Source: Sphingobium sp. YR768
GTDB taxonomy: Bacteria > Pseudomonadota > Alphaproteobacteria > Sphingomonadales > Sphingomonadaceae
Length of the DNA: 64,000 nucleotides
Assembly: GCF_900111125.1 (NCBI RefSeq)
Contig: NZ_FOGE01000014.1
Coordinates: 1 to 64,000 of the forward strand
Reading direction: 5' to 3'
In this document: in pieces, positions 16,582 to 25,648 of the stretch
Numbering within the stretch: position 1 is the first letter of the stretch
How the letters are laid out: the number at the start of each line of letters is the position of its first letter
Translations under genes and position numbers: made by a program
Notes under the pieces: generated by a model
Database searches by the model: none
Seen by the model: only the letters and a program-made list of their open reading frames with translations
Told to the model about the DNA's origin: nothing

Positions 16582-17940
16582 TCACTTCCGATAAACGCTC
16601 TTGAGGTTCATGAATTCGTGCAGACCATAAGGGCCGAGTTCGCGGCCATGGCCGGAACGCTTCACGCCACCGAAGGGGGCTTCAGGCGCGGAGGCGAGCA
16701 TCTGGTTCACGGCGGTCATGCCGGCCTGCACATCGCGGATGAAACGGGTCTGCTCGTCGGCATCGCTGGTCCAGACCGACGAACCCAGGCCGAAGGGGAT
16801 GGCGTTGGCGATGGCGATCGCATCATCGATGTCTGTCGCCCGGAACAGCATGGCGATCGGCCCGAAAATCTCCTCCCCCATCAGTGCGGGATCGGTCGGC
16901 ACATCGGTCAATATGCCGGCATTTATGTAAGCGCCCGGCCCCGGATGCGCCTCCCCGCCGATCAGCGTGGCGCCGGCCGCCTTCAGCTTCCAAATCTGCT
17001 CCTGCACGGTGCGGCGCTGTTCCTCGCTGGACAGCGGCCCCATGTCGGTCGCCGTGTCGAACGGATCGCCCGCCTTTACCGCCGCCATCGCCGCCGCATA
17101 GCGCTCCAGAAAAGCGTCATAGATATCCGTATGGACGATCATCCGCTTGCCGCAGATGCAGCTCTGGCCCGTATTCTGGATGCGGGCGGTGACCGCCTGC
17201 TTCACCGCCGCGTCGAGATCGGCCGAGGGCATGACGATGAAGGGATCGGCCCCGCCCAGTTCCAGCACGACCTTCTTGAGCGCCCGGCCCGCCTGTTCCG
17301 CGACCGCGCGCCCTGCCCCCTCGCTGCCCGTCAGGGTGACGGCGGCGACCCGATCGTCGGCGATGATCGCCGCGACCGCATCCGACCGGATCGGCAGGTT
17401 CTGGAACAGGCCGTCGGGCGCGGCGACGCGCGTCATCATCTCCTGCATCAGCGCGGCCACGCCCTGCACATTGCTGGCATGTTTGAGCAGCCCGACATTG
17501 CCGGCGAGGATGCAGGGGGCCAGGAAACGGGCGACCTGCCAATAAGGGAAATTCCACGGCATCACCGCCAGCACCGGACCGATGGGCAGCCACACCAGAT
17601 CGGCCTTGCCTCCGGAGGCCAGCGGGATGCTGCCGCCCTCCAGCATGGCCGGGCCTTCTTTGGCATAATGGCGGAAGACGGCGACGCATTTGTCGACCTC
17701 CGCCAGCGCGGATTTCAGCGTCTTGCCCATTTCCAGCGTCGCCATGCGGGCGAGACGGTCGCGATGGTCATGATAGGCGTCGGCCAGGTCGGAGAGGAGC
17801 GCAGTGCGTTCCGACAGGTCCGTCTCCCGCCATGTCGCGAAGCCTGCCATCGCCCGGTCGAGCGCAGCGTCGATCTGCGCTTCGGTCAGCGCCTCATGGA
17901 CGGCGATTTCCTCACCGGTGGCGGGATTGATGCTTTTCAT
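16582..17940 (-). CDS. NAD(P)-dependent aldehyde (succinate-semialdehyde) dehydrogenase
   Basis: A 452-residue aldehyde dehydrogenase of the short Sad/YneI type, read from ATG 17940 ([12 protein letters not shown]). Motifs: MPWNFPYWQ in the cofactor site, [15 protein letters not shown], the general base in [11 protein letters not shown], the catalytic cysteine in [11 protein letters not shown], and EEIFGPIA and the end block [14 protein letters not shown]. The N-terminus and length (about 455) fit succinate-semialdehyde dehydrogenases that feed succinate to the TCA cycle, but other aldehydes are possible. It stands alone, with a nearly 600-base gap upstream. A TTGACA hexamer lies at 18040-18035 on the minus strand, though I find no good -10 partner. 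Confidence 0.85.
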   Translation of the reverse strand: MKSINPATGEEIAVHEALTEAQIDAALDRAMAGFATWRETDLSERTALLSDLADAYHDHRDRLARMATLEMGKTLKSALAEVDKCVAVFRHYAKEGPAMLEGGSIPLASGGKADLVWLPIGPVLAVMPWNFPYWQVARFLAPCILAGNVGLLKHASNVQGVAALMQEMMTRVAAPDGLFQNLPIRSDAVAAIIADDRVAAVTLTGSEGAGRAVAEQAGRALKKVVLELGGADPFIVMPSADLDAAVKQAVTARIQNTGQSCICGKRMIVHTDIYDAFLERYAAAMAAVKAGDPFDTATDMGPLSSEEQRRTVQEQIWKLKAAGATLIGGEAHPGPGAYINAGILTDVPTDPALMGEEIFGPIAMLFRATDIDDAIAIANAIPFGLGSSVWTSDADEQTRFIRDVQAGMTAVNQMLASAPEAPFGGVKRSGHGRELGPYGLHEFMNLKSVYRK

Positions 17941-18534
17941 GATCGGCTCCGGACGGGAATGATTCGGGGTGGAGAGAGCAATATGGGGATGCTCTTGCAG
18001 GGTCACAACGCAGTCGCGGGGGCGAAGTTCACACTGTCAATGGGGTACGGGAAACTGCGGAAAAATGGGGGATCAGCCGCGGTCGACGCGACAGGAAGGC
18101 GACGGCAACGCGCCTGCTACGCGCCGCTGACGCGACGGGTGCGCCATCATGGCGCGCCGGGTGGGTCACGGTGACGCGCCTGTTTTTTTGGAGAGAGCGT
18201 GCCGGGAGCTTTTCTGAATGGGCCATCCCACAGGGTAGATCAGAGGAAATCCTACATTGATAGCGGGATTTTGCGCAGCCGTTCGGGGTGCTGGTGAGCG
18301 GTCGGGCGGGCGATTTAGGGCACAGGTGATGGGTTCTCAATTTGCCCTCTCCCGCCTTCGCGGGAGAGGCTTCGGAGACTTGGCAGCTTGCTGCCTAGTC
18401 GATGTCGGTGAGGGTCTTCTTCCTTTTCCTGAGGATGCACGAAGGGAAGGAAGACCCTCACCCAACCTTCAAACGAGGCACGCGCCTCGTTTGAACCCGT
18501 GAAGACGGGAGAGGGCTAAAGAGGCTTCCCCTCC
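17941..18534. other. Long intergenic region, partly repetitive
   Basis: The part next to the aldehyde dehydrogenase (17941-18340) has no convincing gene; one minus-strand frame (18029-18340) is Arg/Pro-rich and looks like a composition artefact. A ATGGCGCGCC-type short palindrome occurs around 18150 (GGCGCGCCATGATGGCGC region). The part next to uvrC (about 18352-18512) is a dispersed repeat listed separately. Confidence 0.5.
18352..18512. repeat. Dispersed repeat with CTTGGCAGCTTGCTGCCTAG core, copy 1
   Basis: Nested inverted repeats: CCCTCTCCCGCCTTCGCGGGAGAGG at the left end, the core TTGGCAGCTTGCTGCCTAG, then GGTGAGGGTCTTC / GAAGACCCTCACC, and TTCAAACGAGG..CCTCGTTTGAA near the right end. 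Related elements are at about 48130-48312 and 57838-57912. It lies directly downstream of uvrC (minus strand). Confidence 0.75.
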
Positions 18535-20448
18535 CTATCCATGGAAATAATCATAGACCTGTTGCGCGACCGCCTTCGACACGCCGGGCGCCTTGGCAAG
18601 GTCGTCCAGCGCCGCGTCCCGCACCGCCCGCGCCGTGCCGAAGTGCATCAGCAGCGCCTTCTTACGGGCGGGGCCGATGCCTGGGACGTCGTCCAGCGAC
18701 GATACGGTGATCGCCTTGCTGCGCTTGGCGCGGTGGGCGCCGATGGCGAAGCGGTGGGCTTCGTCGCGCAGGCGCTGAAGGTAGAAGAGCACCGGATGGT
18801 TGAGCGGGAAGGTGATTTCGCGACCGTCGAGCAGATGGAAGACCTCTCGCCCCTCTCGGCCATGATGCGGCCCCTTGGCGACGCCGATCATGGTCACATC
18901 CTCTATGCCCATTTCCTCCAGCATGGCGCGGGCCGCCGATAGCTGGCCCTTGCCGCCGTCAATCAGGACCAGATCGGGCCATTCGCCGCTGTCGCGGTCC
19001 GGGTCTTCCTTCTGCGCGCGCCCGAAGCGGCGTTCGAACATTTCGCGCATCATCGCGAAATCGTCGTTCGAGATTTCGGGGTCTTTCATGTTGAACTTGC
19101 GATAGGCGTTCTTGCGGAAACCCTCCGGCCCGGCGACCACCATCGCGCCCAGGGCATGCGCGCCCTGAATATGGCTGTTGTCGTAAATCTCGATCCGGTC
19201 GGGCACGCCCTCCAGCCCGAAGGCCTCGACCATATCCTCCATGATGCGGCCCTGACTGGTCGTTTCCGCCAGTCGCCGGTCGAGCGCCTCCACCGCATTG
19301 CGCTGGGCTTGCTTGATCAGGCGGGTGCGGTCGCCGCGCTGGGGCACTTCGATCCGCACCTTGCTGCCGATCCGTTCCGACAGCGCCAGCGCCATCAGTT
19401 CGCATTCGGCCGGTTCGCGATCGGTCAGGATCAGCTTGGGCGGCGGCACTTCTTCGTAAAATTGCGCCATGAAGCTTTCCAGCACCTCCTCCGTCGCGAC
19501 GTCGGCGGTGTGGACGGGGAAGAAGCTGCGATGGCCCCAATTTTGCCCGCCGCGTATGAAGAAGGCCTGGATGCACATCGATCCGCCCTTCTCCGCCAGC
19601 GCGAAGATATCGGCATCGCCCAGCCCTTCGGCGTTGATGGCCTGACTGCCCTGGATGAAGGTCAGCGCCTTCAGCCGGTCGCGGATCACCGCTGCCTGTT
19701 CGAAATCCAGCGCTTCGGCCGCCTGCTCCATCGCCGCGCCCAGCTTCTTCTGCACGGCGGTCGATTTGCCGCCAAGGAAGTCCTGCGCATCGCTGACCAG
19801 TTCGGCATAGCCCGCCGCATCGATCCGATCGACGCAGGGGGCCGAGCAGCGTTTGATTTGATACAGCAGGCAGGGCCGCGATCGGTTTGAAAAGAAACTG
19901 TCCGTGCAGGAGCGCAGCAGGAACAGTTTTTGCAGCGCGTTGATGGTGCGCGTCACTGACCCGGCGCTGGCGAAGGGACCATAATAGCGGCCCTTATATT
20001 TCCGCGCGCCGCGATGCTTCTGCACGCGAGGGAAGGCATGATCGTCGCGCAGCAGGATGAAGGGAAAGCTCTTATCGTCGCGCAGCAGGACATTATAGGG
20101 CGGACGATAGCGCTTGATCAGTTGCGCCTCCAGCAGCAGCGCTTCGGCTTCGCTGTTGGTGGTGACGATGGTCATGCTGCGGGTCTGGGCCACCATGCGG
20201 CGCAGGCGGTTGGGCAGGCGATCGACCTGCGTATAGTTGGCGACGCGGTTCTTCAGCGCGCGGGCCTTGCCCACATAGAGCACATCGCCGCGCGCATCAT
20301 GCATGCGGTACACACCGGGACGGGTCGGCAGCGTCCGGAGCGTGGTGCGGATCGCTTCAACCCCCGCATCGATATCCGGCTGACTGCCGGTGACGGTGAA
20401 GCTCGCTTTGTCTTCGTTGAAACGATCGGGGGACTGGGGGCCGGACAT
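18535..20448 (-). CDS. uvrC: Excinuclease ABC subunit C
   Basis: A 637-residue nucleotide-excision-repair nuclease. In order: GIY-YIG domain (PTRPGVYRMHDARGDVLYVGKA, then NRVANYTQ), cysteine cluster region (CLLYQIKRCSAPC), UVR domain (FEQAAVIRDRLKAL), RNase H-like endonuclease domain (EIYDNSHIQGAHALGAMVV, LVLIDGGKGQLSAA), and two C-terminal helix-hairpin-helix motifs (LDDVPGIGPARKKALL; KAPGVSKAVAQQVYDYFHG). It makes the 3' and 5' incisions around UvrB-bound lesions. The N-terminal 25 residues before the GIY domain are variable in the family; the start at ATG 20448 is plausible but not proven. It is divergent from the alcohol dehydrogenase gene. Confidence 0.95.
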   Translation of the reverse strand: MSGPQSPDRFNEDKASFTVTGSQPDIDAGVEAIRTTLRTLPTRPGVYRMHDARGDVLYVGKARALKNRVANYTQVDRLPNRLRRMVAQTRSMTIVTTNSEAEALLLEAQLIKRYRPPYNVLLRDDKSFPFILLRDDHAFPRVQKHRGARKYKGRYYGPFASAGSVTRTINALQKLFLLRSCTDSFFSNRSRPCLLYQIKRCSAPCVDRIDAAGYAELVSDAQDFLGGKSTAVQKKLGAAMEQAAEALDFEQAAVIRDRLKALTFIQGSQAINAEGLGDADIFALAEKGGSMCIQAFFIRGGQNWGHRSFFPVHTADVATEEVLESFMAQFYEEVPPPKLILTDREPAECELMALALSERIGSKVRIEVPQRGDRTRLIKQAQRNAVEALDRRLAETTSQGRIMEDMVEAFGLEGVPDRIEIYDNSHIQGAHALGAMVVAGPEGFRKNAYRKFNMKDPEISNDDFAMMREMFERRFGRAQKEDPDRDSGEWPDLVLIDGGKGQLSAARAMLEEMGIEDVTMIGVAKGPHHGREGREVFHLLDGREITFPLNHPVLFYLQRLRDEAHRFAIGAHRAKRSKAITVSSLDDVPGIGPARKKALLMHFGTARAVRDAALDDLAKAPGVSKAVAQQVYDYFHG

Positions 20449-20516
20449 GGGGGCAGAGATAGCGCCGGACGGTGGTTTGGCAATGGGCGGGCTTGAACGC
20501 CGCCTGTTTCCTTTCT

Positions 20517-20538
20517 ATCTATACCGGGCTGTATAGAT
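20517..20538. promoter_or_regulatory. Inverted-repeat operator ATCTATAC-N6-GTATAGAT
   Basis: Two perfect 8-base arms separated by CGGGCT, centred about 76 bases upstream of the alcohol dehydrogenase start and about 80 bases upstream of uvrC. The size and symmetry are those of a TetR- or LysR-type binding site. The arms include TATAC/TATAG, so the site probably overlaps a -10 element of the plus-strand promoter. No regulator gene is adjacent. Confidence 0.55.
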
Positions 20539-20603
20539 TTACGGCCTCTCCTAATCCTCCTCGCCATCTCTGGCGACATTATCAGCATCAAAGGGACCAC
20601 CCA

Positions 20604-21656
20604 ATGAGCGTAAAAGCCTATGGCGCCTATGCCGCCGACAAGCCGCTGGAATCCATCGACATCGAACGGCGCGCGGTCGGCGCCCATGATGTGCAGATTG
20701 CCATCGCCTATTGCGGCGTCTGCCATTCGGACCTGCATCAGGTCCGTTCCGAATGGGACGGCACCCAATATCCCTGTGTGCCCGGCCATGAAATCGTCGG
20801 CCATGTCACCGCCGTCGGCGACCATGTGAGCAAGTTCAAGGTCGGCGACACGGTCGGCGTCGGCTGTATGGTCGACAGCTGCCAGAGCTGCGCCGCCTGC
20901 GACGAAGGGCTGGAGCAATATTGCGAAACCGGCTTTACCGGCACCTATAATGGCGCGACCGAGGATGCGCCGGGCCACACGCTGGGCGGCTATTCGCAGA
21001 GCATCGTCGTGAAGGATGATTTCGTCCTGAAGATCAGCCATGCGCCCGAACAGCTGGCCGCGGTCGCACCTTTGCTGTGCGCGGGCATCACCACCTGGTC
21101 GCCGCTGCGCCACTGGAAGGTCGGGCCGGGCCAGAAGGTCGGCATCGTCGGCATCGGCGGTCTGGGCCATATGGGCATCAAGCTGGCCCATGCGCTGGGC
21201 GCACATGTGGTGGCCTTCACCACGTCCGAGTCGAAGCGGCAGGACGCGCTGGATCTGGGTGCGGACGAAGTGGTCGTGTCGCGCAACGAGGAAGAGATGG
21301 CGGCCCATGCCAACAGCTTCGACTTCATCCTGAACACGGTCGCCGCCAGCCATAATCTGGACGCCTTCACCACCCTGCTGAAGCGCGATGGCACGCTGAC
21401 TTTGGTGGGCGTGCCCGAACATGCGCATCCGTCGCCCAATGTCGCCGCGCTGATCTTCAAGCGCCGCGCCATTGCCGGATCGTTGATCGGCGGCATCGCG
21501 GAAACCCAGGAAATGCTCGATTTCTGTGCCGAAAAGGGCATCACCTCCGAAATCGAACTGATCGCCGCGCAGGATATCGAAGCCGCCTATGCACGGATGG
21601 TGAAGAGCGACGTGAAATATCGCTTCGTGATCGACAGCGCCACGCTGGCGGCCTGA
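20604..21656 (+). CDS. Zinc-dependent alcohol dehydrogenase (YahK/cinnamyl-alcohol type)
   Basis: A 350-residue medium-chain dehydrogenase from ATG 20604, with AAAGGGA as ribosome site ten bases upstream. Catalytic zinc ligands: CGVCHSDLH and PGHEIVG; structural zinc: four cysteines within CMVDSCQSCAACDEG..QYC region; Rossmann loop VGIGGLGHMGIKLA followed by TTSESKR (a serine/lysine-arginine pattern typical for NADP+ preference). Length and motifs match E. coli YahK and cinnamyl-alcohol dehydrogenase-like aldehyde reductases, which reduce many aldehydes. The palindromic operator upstream suggests induction by a small molecule; this is inference. A terminator follows. Confidence 0.9.
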   Translation: MSVKAYGAYAADKPLESIDIERRAVGAHDVQIAIAYCGVCHSDLHQVRSEWDGTQYPCVPGHEIVGHVTAVGDHVSKFKVGDTVGVGCMVDSCQSCAACDEGLEQYCETGFTGTYNGATEDAPGHTLGGYSQSIVVKDDFVLKISHAPEQLAAVAPLLCAGITTWSPLRHWKVGPGQKVGIVGIGGLGHMGIKLAHALGAHVVAFTTSESKRQDALDLGADEVVVSRNEEEMAAHANSFDFILNTVAASHNLDAFTTLLKRDGTLTLVGVPEHAHPSPNVAALIFKRRAIAGSLIGGIAETQEMLDFCAEKGITSEIELIAAQDIEAAYARMVKSDVKYRFVIDSATLAA

Positions 21657-21677
21657 ACCGATCTCATGAAGTCAGGG

Positions 21678-21706
21678 AAAGGGGGTGCGGAAACGCGCCC
21701 CCTTTT
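21678..21706 (+). terminator. Rho-independent terminator after the alcohol dehydrogenase
   Basis: The stem AAAGGGGG(T)GCG / CGC(G)CCCCCTTTT with a GAAA loop, ending in TTTT, begins 22 bases after the stop codon. Confidence 0.8.
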
Positions 21707-21805
21707 CGTTGGCCCCTTTCGTCAGAACACAGGCTCGACAATCCATGGCCGCACTCTTTAGACCAGCCCGACGTGTCGCACTGATAATCACGAAAAGGAC
21801 GTAGA

Positions 21806-23110
21806 ATGAAGCGCCTGGCGCTAAGCATGATCCTGGCGGGAACGGCCCTGTCGGCCACTATCGCCCCTGCCGCAACGGCCCCCGCCCCCGCCCCCGCAGA
21901 TGCCAGGGCGATCGCCGCCATCCGCGCGCGCCCGGCGGTGAAAACCGCCTTCGCCGCGTTGGAGGCCGAGCATGCGCAATGGGTGAAGAATATCATCACC
22001 CTGACCGAAATTCCCGCCCCGCCCTTCAAGGAGCAGGCGCGCGGCAAGGCCTATGCCGATCTGTTCCGCGCCGCCGGTTTCGGCGATGTGGAGATTGACC
22101 CGGTGGGCAATGTGCTGGCGCTGCGGCGTGGCACGGGCAAGCCGGGTGGCAAAGTGGTCGTCATCGCGGCGCATCTGGATACCGTCTTTCCCGAAAGCAC
22201 GCCGGTCACGGTCAAGCGCGAAGGCAATCGCCTGATGGCGCCGGGGATCGGCGACGATACGTCGGGCCTCGCCACGCTGCTGAGCCTGGCCAAGGCGATG
22301 AACGCCGCGAAGATCGAAACGCCGATGGATATCTTGTTCGTCGGCAATGTCGGCGAAGAAGGGCTGGGCGACCTGCGCGGCGCGAAGCAATTGTTCAATG
22401 CGGGCACATATCAGGGCCGCATCGCCAGCTTCTTTTCTATGGATGACAGTTCGACCGATGGCATCGTGACCGGCGGCGTCGGATCGAAGCGGTACAAGCT
22501 GCGCTTCAAGGGACCGGGCGGCCACAGCTTCGGCGCGTTCGGACTGGTCAACCCGATGACGGCGATGAGCCAGACGGTGGTGGACCTGTACAAGATCCCG
22601 GTGCCGGCATCGCCCAAGACGACCTACAGCGCCAGCGTCGTAGGCGGCGGTTCTTCGGTGAACGCCATTCCGGAGGAGACTTGGTTGCAGGTCGACATGC
22701 GATCGGAAAGCGCGGAGGAACTGGCGAAGCTGGAACAGGCGATGCTGGCGACGGCGGACCGTGCGGTCGCGACCGAAAATGCGGCGCGATCGACGAAGGA
22801 AGGCGCGATCAGCGTCGACAAGACGATGATCGGCGATCGCCCGGCCGGCCATAGCGACACCAACAGCGCGCTGGTCCGCCAGACGGTGGCGGCCTATGCG
22901 GCGGAGGGCGTGACCGCCCGGTTGAGCTTCAGTTCGACCGACGCGAATGTGCCGATGAGCCTGGGCATTCCCGCCGTCACCATCCCGCGCGCGGCGACTG
23001 GCGGGCGCGGCCATTCGCCGGACGAATGGATCGACGTGACGGCGGAACCCTCGCTGAAGGTCAAGCGGATGGACCTGATCGCGCTGCTGGCGGCGGCGGG
23101 ATATCGCTGA
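21806..23110 (+). CDS. Exported M20-family metallopeptidase
   Basis: A 434-residue protein with a Sec signal peptide (MKRLALSMILAGTALSATIAPAATA). The M20 zinc-site elements are in order: IAAHLDTVF (His, Asp), PGIGDDTSGLATLL (bridging Asp), GNVGEEGLGDLRG (general-base Glu-Glu), FFSMDDS (Asp ligand), and a final histidine in GRGHSPDEW. The dimerisation/lid domain (KRYKLRFKGPGGHSFGAFG, then NAIPEETWLQVDMRS) lies between. Such periplasmic members cleave dipeptides, tripeptides or amide bonds of amino-acid conjugates; the precise substrate is not evident. It is monocistronic, followed by a dispersed repeat. Confidence 0.88.
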   Translation: MKRLALSMILAGTALSATIAPAATAPAPAPADARAIAAIRARPAVKTAFAALEAEHAQWVKNIITLTEIPAPPFKEQARGKAYADLFRAAGFGDVEIDPVGNVLALRRGTGKPGGKVVVIAAHLDTVFPESTPVTVKREGNRLMAPGIGDDTSGLATLLSLAKAMNAAKIETPMDILFVGNVGEEGLGDLRGAKQLFNAGTYQGRIASFFSMDDSSTDGIVTGGVGSKRYKLRFKGPGGHSFGAFGLVNPMTAMSQTVVDLYKIPVPASPKTTYSASVVGGGSSVNAIPEETWLQVDMRSESAEELAKLEQAMLATADRAVATENAARSTKEGAISVDKTMIGDRPAGHSDTNSALVRQTVAAYAAEGVTARLSFSSTDANVPMSLGIPAVTIPRAATGGRGHSPDEWIDVTAEPSLKVKRMDLIALLAAAGYR

Positions 23111-23151
23111 GCCGTCCTCGCAGTTCGTCTCAGAGCATCCAGCAAATATGC

Positions 23152-23258
23152 CCCGTTCGCCCTGAGTAGGGACTGAGCGAAGTCGAAGGCCCGTATCGAA
23201 GGGTCCATCCTTCGATACGCCGCTTCGACAAGCTCAGCGGCCACTCAGGACGAACGGG
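23152..23258. repeat. Dispersed palindromic repeat (CCCGTTCG...CGAACGGG ends)
   Basis: Ends CCCGTTCGCCCTGAGT and ACTCAGGACGAACGGG are imperfect inverted repeats, with an inner hairpin GTATCGAAGG..CCTTCGATAC. It has the same outer sequence as the element at 61579-61638. It lies between the M20 gene and the atp operon terminator. Confidence 0.75.
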
Positions 23259-23286
23259 TCGCGATCATCCGATGCCGCACAAACAG

Positions 23287-23322
23287 AAAAGGGCCGGTGC
23301 GACATGCGCACCGGCCCTTTTC
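23287..23322 (-). terminator. Terminator of the atp F0 operon
   Basis: A stem of about 15 bp (AAAAGGGCCGGTGCG / CGCACCGGCCCTTTT) with a 5- to 6-base loop, ending 19 bases beyond the atpF stop on the minus strand and followed by a T-rich tract. Confidence 0.85.
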
Positions 23323-23340
23323 TGTTGCGCTCTGATCCGA

Positions 23341-23952
23341 TCAGTTGATCGTGCCGAGACCCGAAATCGCGCTGTCGACCAGTGCCTTGTCCGCCTTGGC
23401 GTCATGGCCCTGGGCGATCAGGGTAGCGGCGGCGGCGGTGGCCGCGTTCACCGTCTTGGCGCGGATGCTGGCGATGGCGGCGCGTTCGGCGGCGCCGATC
23501 TTGTCTTCCGCCATCTTCTGGCGACGGGCGACGAGATCTTCGGCATTGACCCTGGCGTCGGCGATCAGCCCTTCGGCTTCATGCTCGGCCGCCTTGCGCA
23601 TGGCGTCGGCTTCACCGGCCGCAGCGGCCAGCTTGGCTTCATATTCGCCCTTGAGCGCTTCGGCTTCGGCGCGCAGGCGCGATGCTTCGGCCAGTTGCTC
23701 CTTGATCTGGGCGATCCGGCCGTCCAGCGTCTTGCCGATCAGGGCAGGCACCTTCTTGACCAGCAGGATGACGATGAACACCGCCATCGCCAGGCTGACC
23801 CAGGCGGTTGCGTCCAGACCGACCGCCTTGGGATCGGTATGGGGCACGACGCCTTCATGGGCGACGGTGCCGACCGGTTCCATGCCTTCGCTATGGATCG
23901 CCTGATTCAGGTGCGGAACGTCCGCTGCGCTATGTGCTGCTGCCTCAGCCAT
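23341..23952 (-). CDS. atpF: ATP synthase F0 subunit b
   Basis: A 203-residue peripheral-stalk subunit. A variable N-terminus of about 45 residues (His/Ala/Glu-rich) precedes one membrane helix (ATAWVSLAMAVFIVILLVKKVP), then a long charged helix (IGKTLDGRIAQIKEQLAEASRLRAEAEALKGEYEAKL...) that forms the right-handed coiled coil with b'. It is last in the operon order atpI-atpB-atpE-b'-b. Its start overlaps the end of the b' gene by eight bases. The 45-residue extension before the helix is longer than in E. coli b and typical for one of the two b-type subunits of alphaproteobacteria. Confidence 0.95.
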   Translation of the reverse strand: MAEAAAHSAADVPHLNQAIHSEGMEPVGTVAHEGVVPHTDPKAVGLDATAWVSLAMAVFIVILLVKKVPALIGKTLDGRIAQIKEQLAEASRLRAEAEALKGEYEAKLAAAAGEADAMRKAAEHEAEGLIADARVNAEDLVARRQKMAEDKIGAAERAAIASIRAKTVNAATAAAATLIAQGHDAKADKALVDSAISGLGTIN

Positions 23953-24439
23953 GGGCCAGTGCCGCCTTTACTGCGTTGCGGGCTGCATCGTCAGACGTTT
24001 CCACGCCGGAAATGCGAGCCACCATGTCGCGCGCCGCATCGACGGCGACGGTTTCGATTTCTGCCAGCGCCGCAGTGCTTGCGGCCTGGATGCGGGCTTC
24101 GGCCGCAGCGATCTTGCTGGCGACTTCGGCATCGGCGGCGGCGAGCTTCACTTCCGAAGCCTTGGCCGCTTCCGATTTCGCCTTCGCCACGACAGCCTGA
24201 GCGGCGGTGCGGTTCTGGGCGTCGCGAACGCGATAGTCGGCTTCCGCTTCGTCGGCGCGGGCGAAAGCCGCCTTGGCCGCGTCCAGATCGCCGCTGATCT
24301 TCGCGTCGCGCGCGTCCGCCGTACCCTGAACCTTGGGCACCATGCCCAGGCCAATGACGAAGAAGACGAAGCCGAACGTCAGCAGCAACCAGAATATCTG
24401 GCTGGAATAGGTATCGGCGATTTGCGCGATTTGAGGCAT
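23945..24439 (-). CDS. atpG: ATP synthase F0 subunit b'
   Basis: A 164-residue second b-type stalk subunit. The membrane helix comes right at the N-terminus (SSQIFWLLLTFGFVFFVIGLGMVPKVQ) and is followed by an Ala/Glu/Lys-rich coiled-coil helix (DLDAAKAAFARADEAEADYRVRDAQ...). Having b and b' as separate genes is usual in phototrophs and most alphaproteobacteria. It forms a heterodimer with subunit b to hold F1 against the rotor. The symbol varies (atpG, atpX, atpF2). Confidence 0.93.
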   Translation of the reverse strand: MPQIAQIADTYSSQIFWLLLTFGFVFFVIGLGMVPKVQGTADARDAKISGDLDAAKAAFARADEAEADYRVRDAQNRTAAQAVVAKAKSEAAKASEVKLAAADAEVASKIAAAEARIQAASTAALAEIETVAVDAARDMVARISGVETSDDAARNAVKAALAHG

Positions 24440-24527
24440 TTTACGGTCCGTCCGATCAGAGGGCGGTCAACAGGGAAGCGGGCAGGCACGGCGCAATGGC
24501 CGCCCTGCCCGCTTCAATTTCGTGCTA

Positions 24528-24755
24528 TCAGGCCACGAACACCAGGATCATGGCGATAACGAACGCCAGCAGACCCAGAAGTTCCGCCGCGGCGAAACCG
24601 ATGAACAGACGGCCCTGCTGGCCATCAGCGGCGCCCGGATTGCGCAGCGCGCCTTCGAGGAACGCGCTGAACACGTTGCCCACACCGAGGGCGGCGATGC
24701 CCGCACCGATCGCGGCCAGGCCAGCACCGAGCAGCTTTGCGGCTTCTGCGTCCAT
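24528..24755 (-). CDS. atpE: ATP synthase F0 subunit c (rotor ring)
   Basis: A 75-residue hairpin protein: helix 1 with the glycine-rich motif GAGLAAIGAGIAALGVG, the polar loop RNPGAADGQ, and helix 2 with the proton-carrying glutamate E58 in FAAAELLGLL. The residues near E58 are hydrophobic and the sodium-type pattern is absent, so a proton-coupled ring is expected. It is the expected neighbour of subunit a, with 60 bases between them. Confidence 0.96.
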   Translation of the reverse strand: MDAEAAKLLGAGLAAIGAGIAALGVGNVFSAFLEGALRNPGAADGQQGRLFIGFAAAELLGLLAFVIAMILVFVA

Positions 24756-24815
24756 GTCGTAAACTCCTTTGTTAAATCAGATGAAAGTTGAACAAATCAG
24801 GCGAAACTTGAAACC

Positions 24816-25601
24816 TTAGTGCAGGTTCTCGGCATCGTTCAGATAGACCGAGGTCAGCAGCGCGAACACATAGGCCTGGATGACCGCGACCAGCATTTCC
24901 AGCGCGCTGATGCCGATCATCAGGATGAAGCTGGCAGTGCCGACGGTCAGACCCAAAGCCGGCGAGGCGTTGGCGCTGTTGATGACGAAGCCTGCGAGCA
25001 CCTTCAGCAGAACGTGGCCAGCGGTCATCGCGACGAACAGTCGCAGGCCAAGGCTGAACGGACGCACCATGAAGGAGACGAGTTCGATGAAGAAGAGCGG
25101 CACCACCATCGCGATCGGCGTGCCGTGCGGCACGAACAGCGAGAAGAAGTGGAAACCATGCTTCCAGAAGCCGACGATCAGCACGATCGAGAAGCTCATG
25201 ATCGCCAGCACGCCGGTTGCGGTGAAGTGGCTGGTGAAGGTGAAGGGATGCATCCCGATCAGCCCCAGCGGCAACAGGCCCAGCAGGTTGGCGAGCAGGA
25301 TGAACATGAAGAGCGAGAAGACATAAGGAATGTACTTCCGGCCCTTTTCACCGATATTGGCGATCAGCAGGTTCTTGATGAAGCCGGTCATATATTCGAC
25401 CGCCATCTGCCAGCGACCGGGGACCAGTTCACGCTTCATGCCGCCGATCACGAAGATCCACAGCACCACGGCGGCGAGCACCATATAGAGCGCGCTGTTG
25501 GTGAAGGCGATGTTGAAACCGCCGAGCGACAGGTGATCCGTACCGAACAGAGGTTCGATCGCAAACTGGTGCATCGGATCGATTTTGCCGGATTCTGCCA
25601 C
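24816..25601 (-). CDS. atpB: ATP synthase F0 subunit a
   Basis: A 261-residue multi-helix protein forming the proton half-channels against the c-ring. The essential arginine is in RPFSLGLRLFVAMTAGH, and the conserved late helix is present (ALEMLVAVIQAYVFALLTSVYL). The N-terminus (MHQFAIEPLF) matches alphaproteobacterial subunit a. The operon continues to subunit c downstream and is preceded by atpI. The F1 genes (atpHAGDC) are elsewhere, as in other alphaproteobacteria. Confidence 0.96.
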   Translation of the reverse strand: MAESGKIDPMHQFAIEPLFGTDHLSLGGFNIAFTNSALYMVLAAVVLWIFVIGGMKRELVPGRWQMAVEYMTGFIKNLLIANIGEKGRKYIPYVFSLFMFILLANLLGLLPLGLIGMHPFTFTSHFTATGVLAIMSFSIVLIVGFWKHGFHFFSLFVPHGTPIAMVVPLFFIELVSFMVRPFSLGLRLFVAMTAGHVLLKVLAGFVINSANASPALGLTVGTASFILMIGISALEMLVAVIQAYVFALLTSVYLNDAENLH

Positions 25602-25648
25602 TTGGACCCCTGTTGCCGTCTAGCATTCGGACTAAGAGCGAAGCGGCC

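Noticed and set aside
18029..18340. 103-codon minus-strand ORF upstream of the aldehyde dehydrogenase
   Set aside because: Arg/Pro/Ser-rich with no ribosome site or motif; likely a chance frame.
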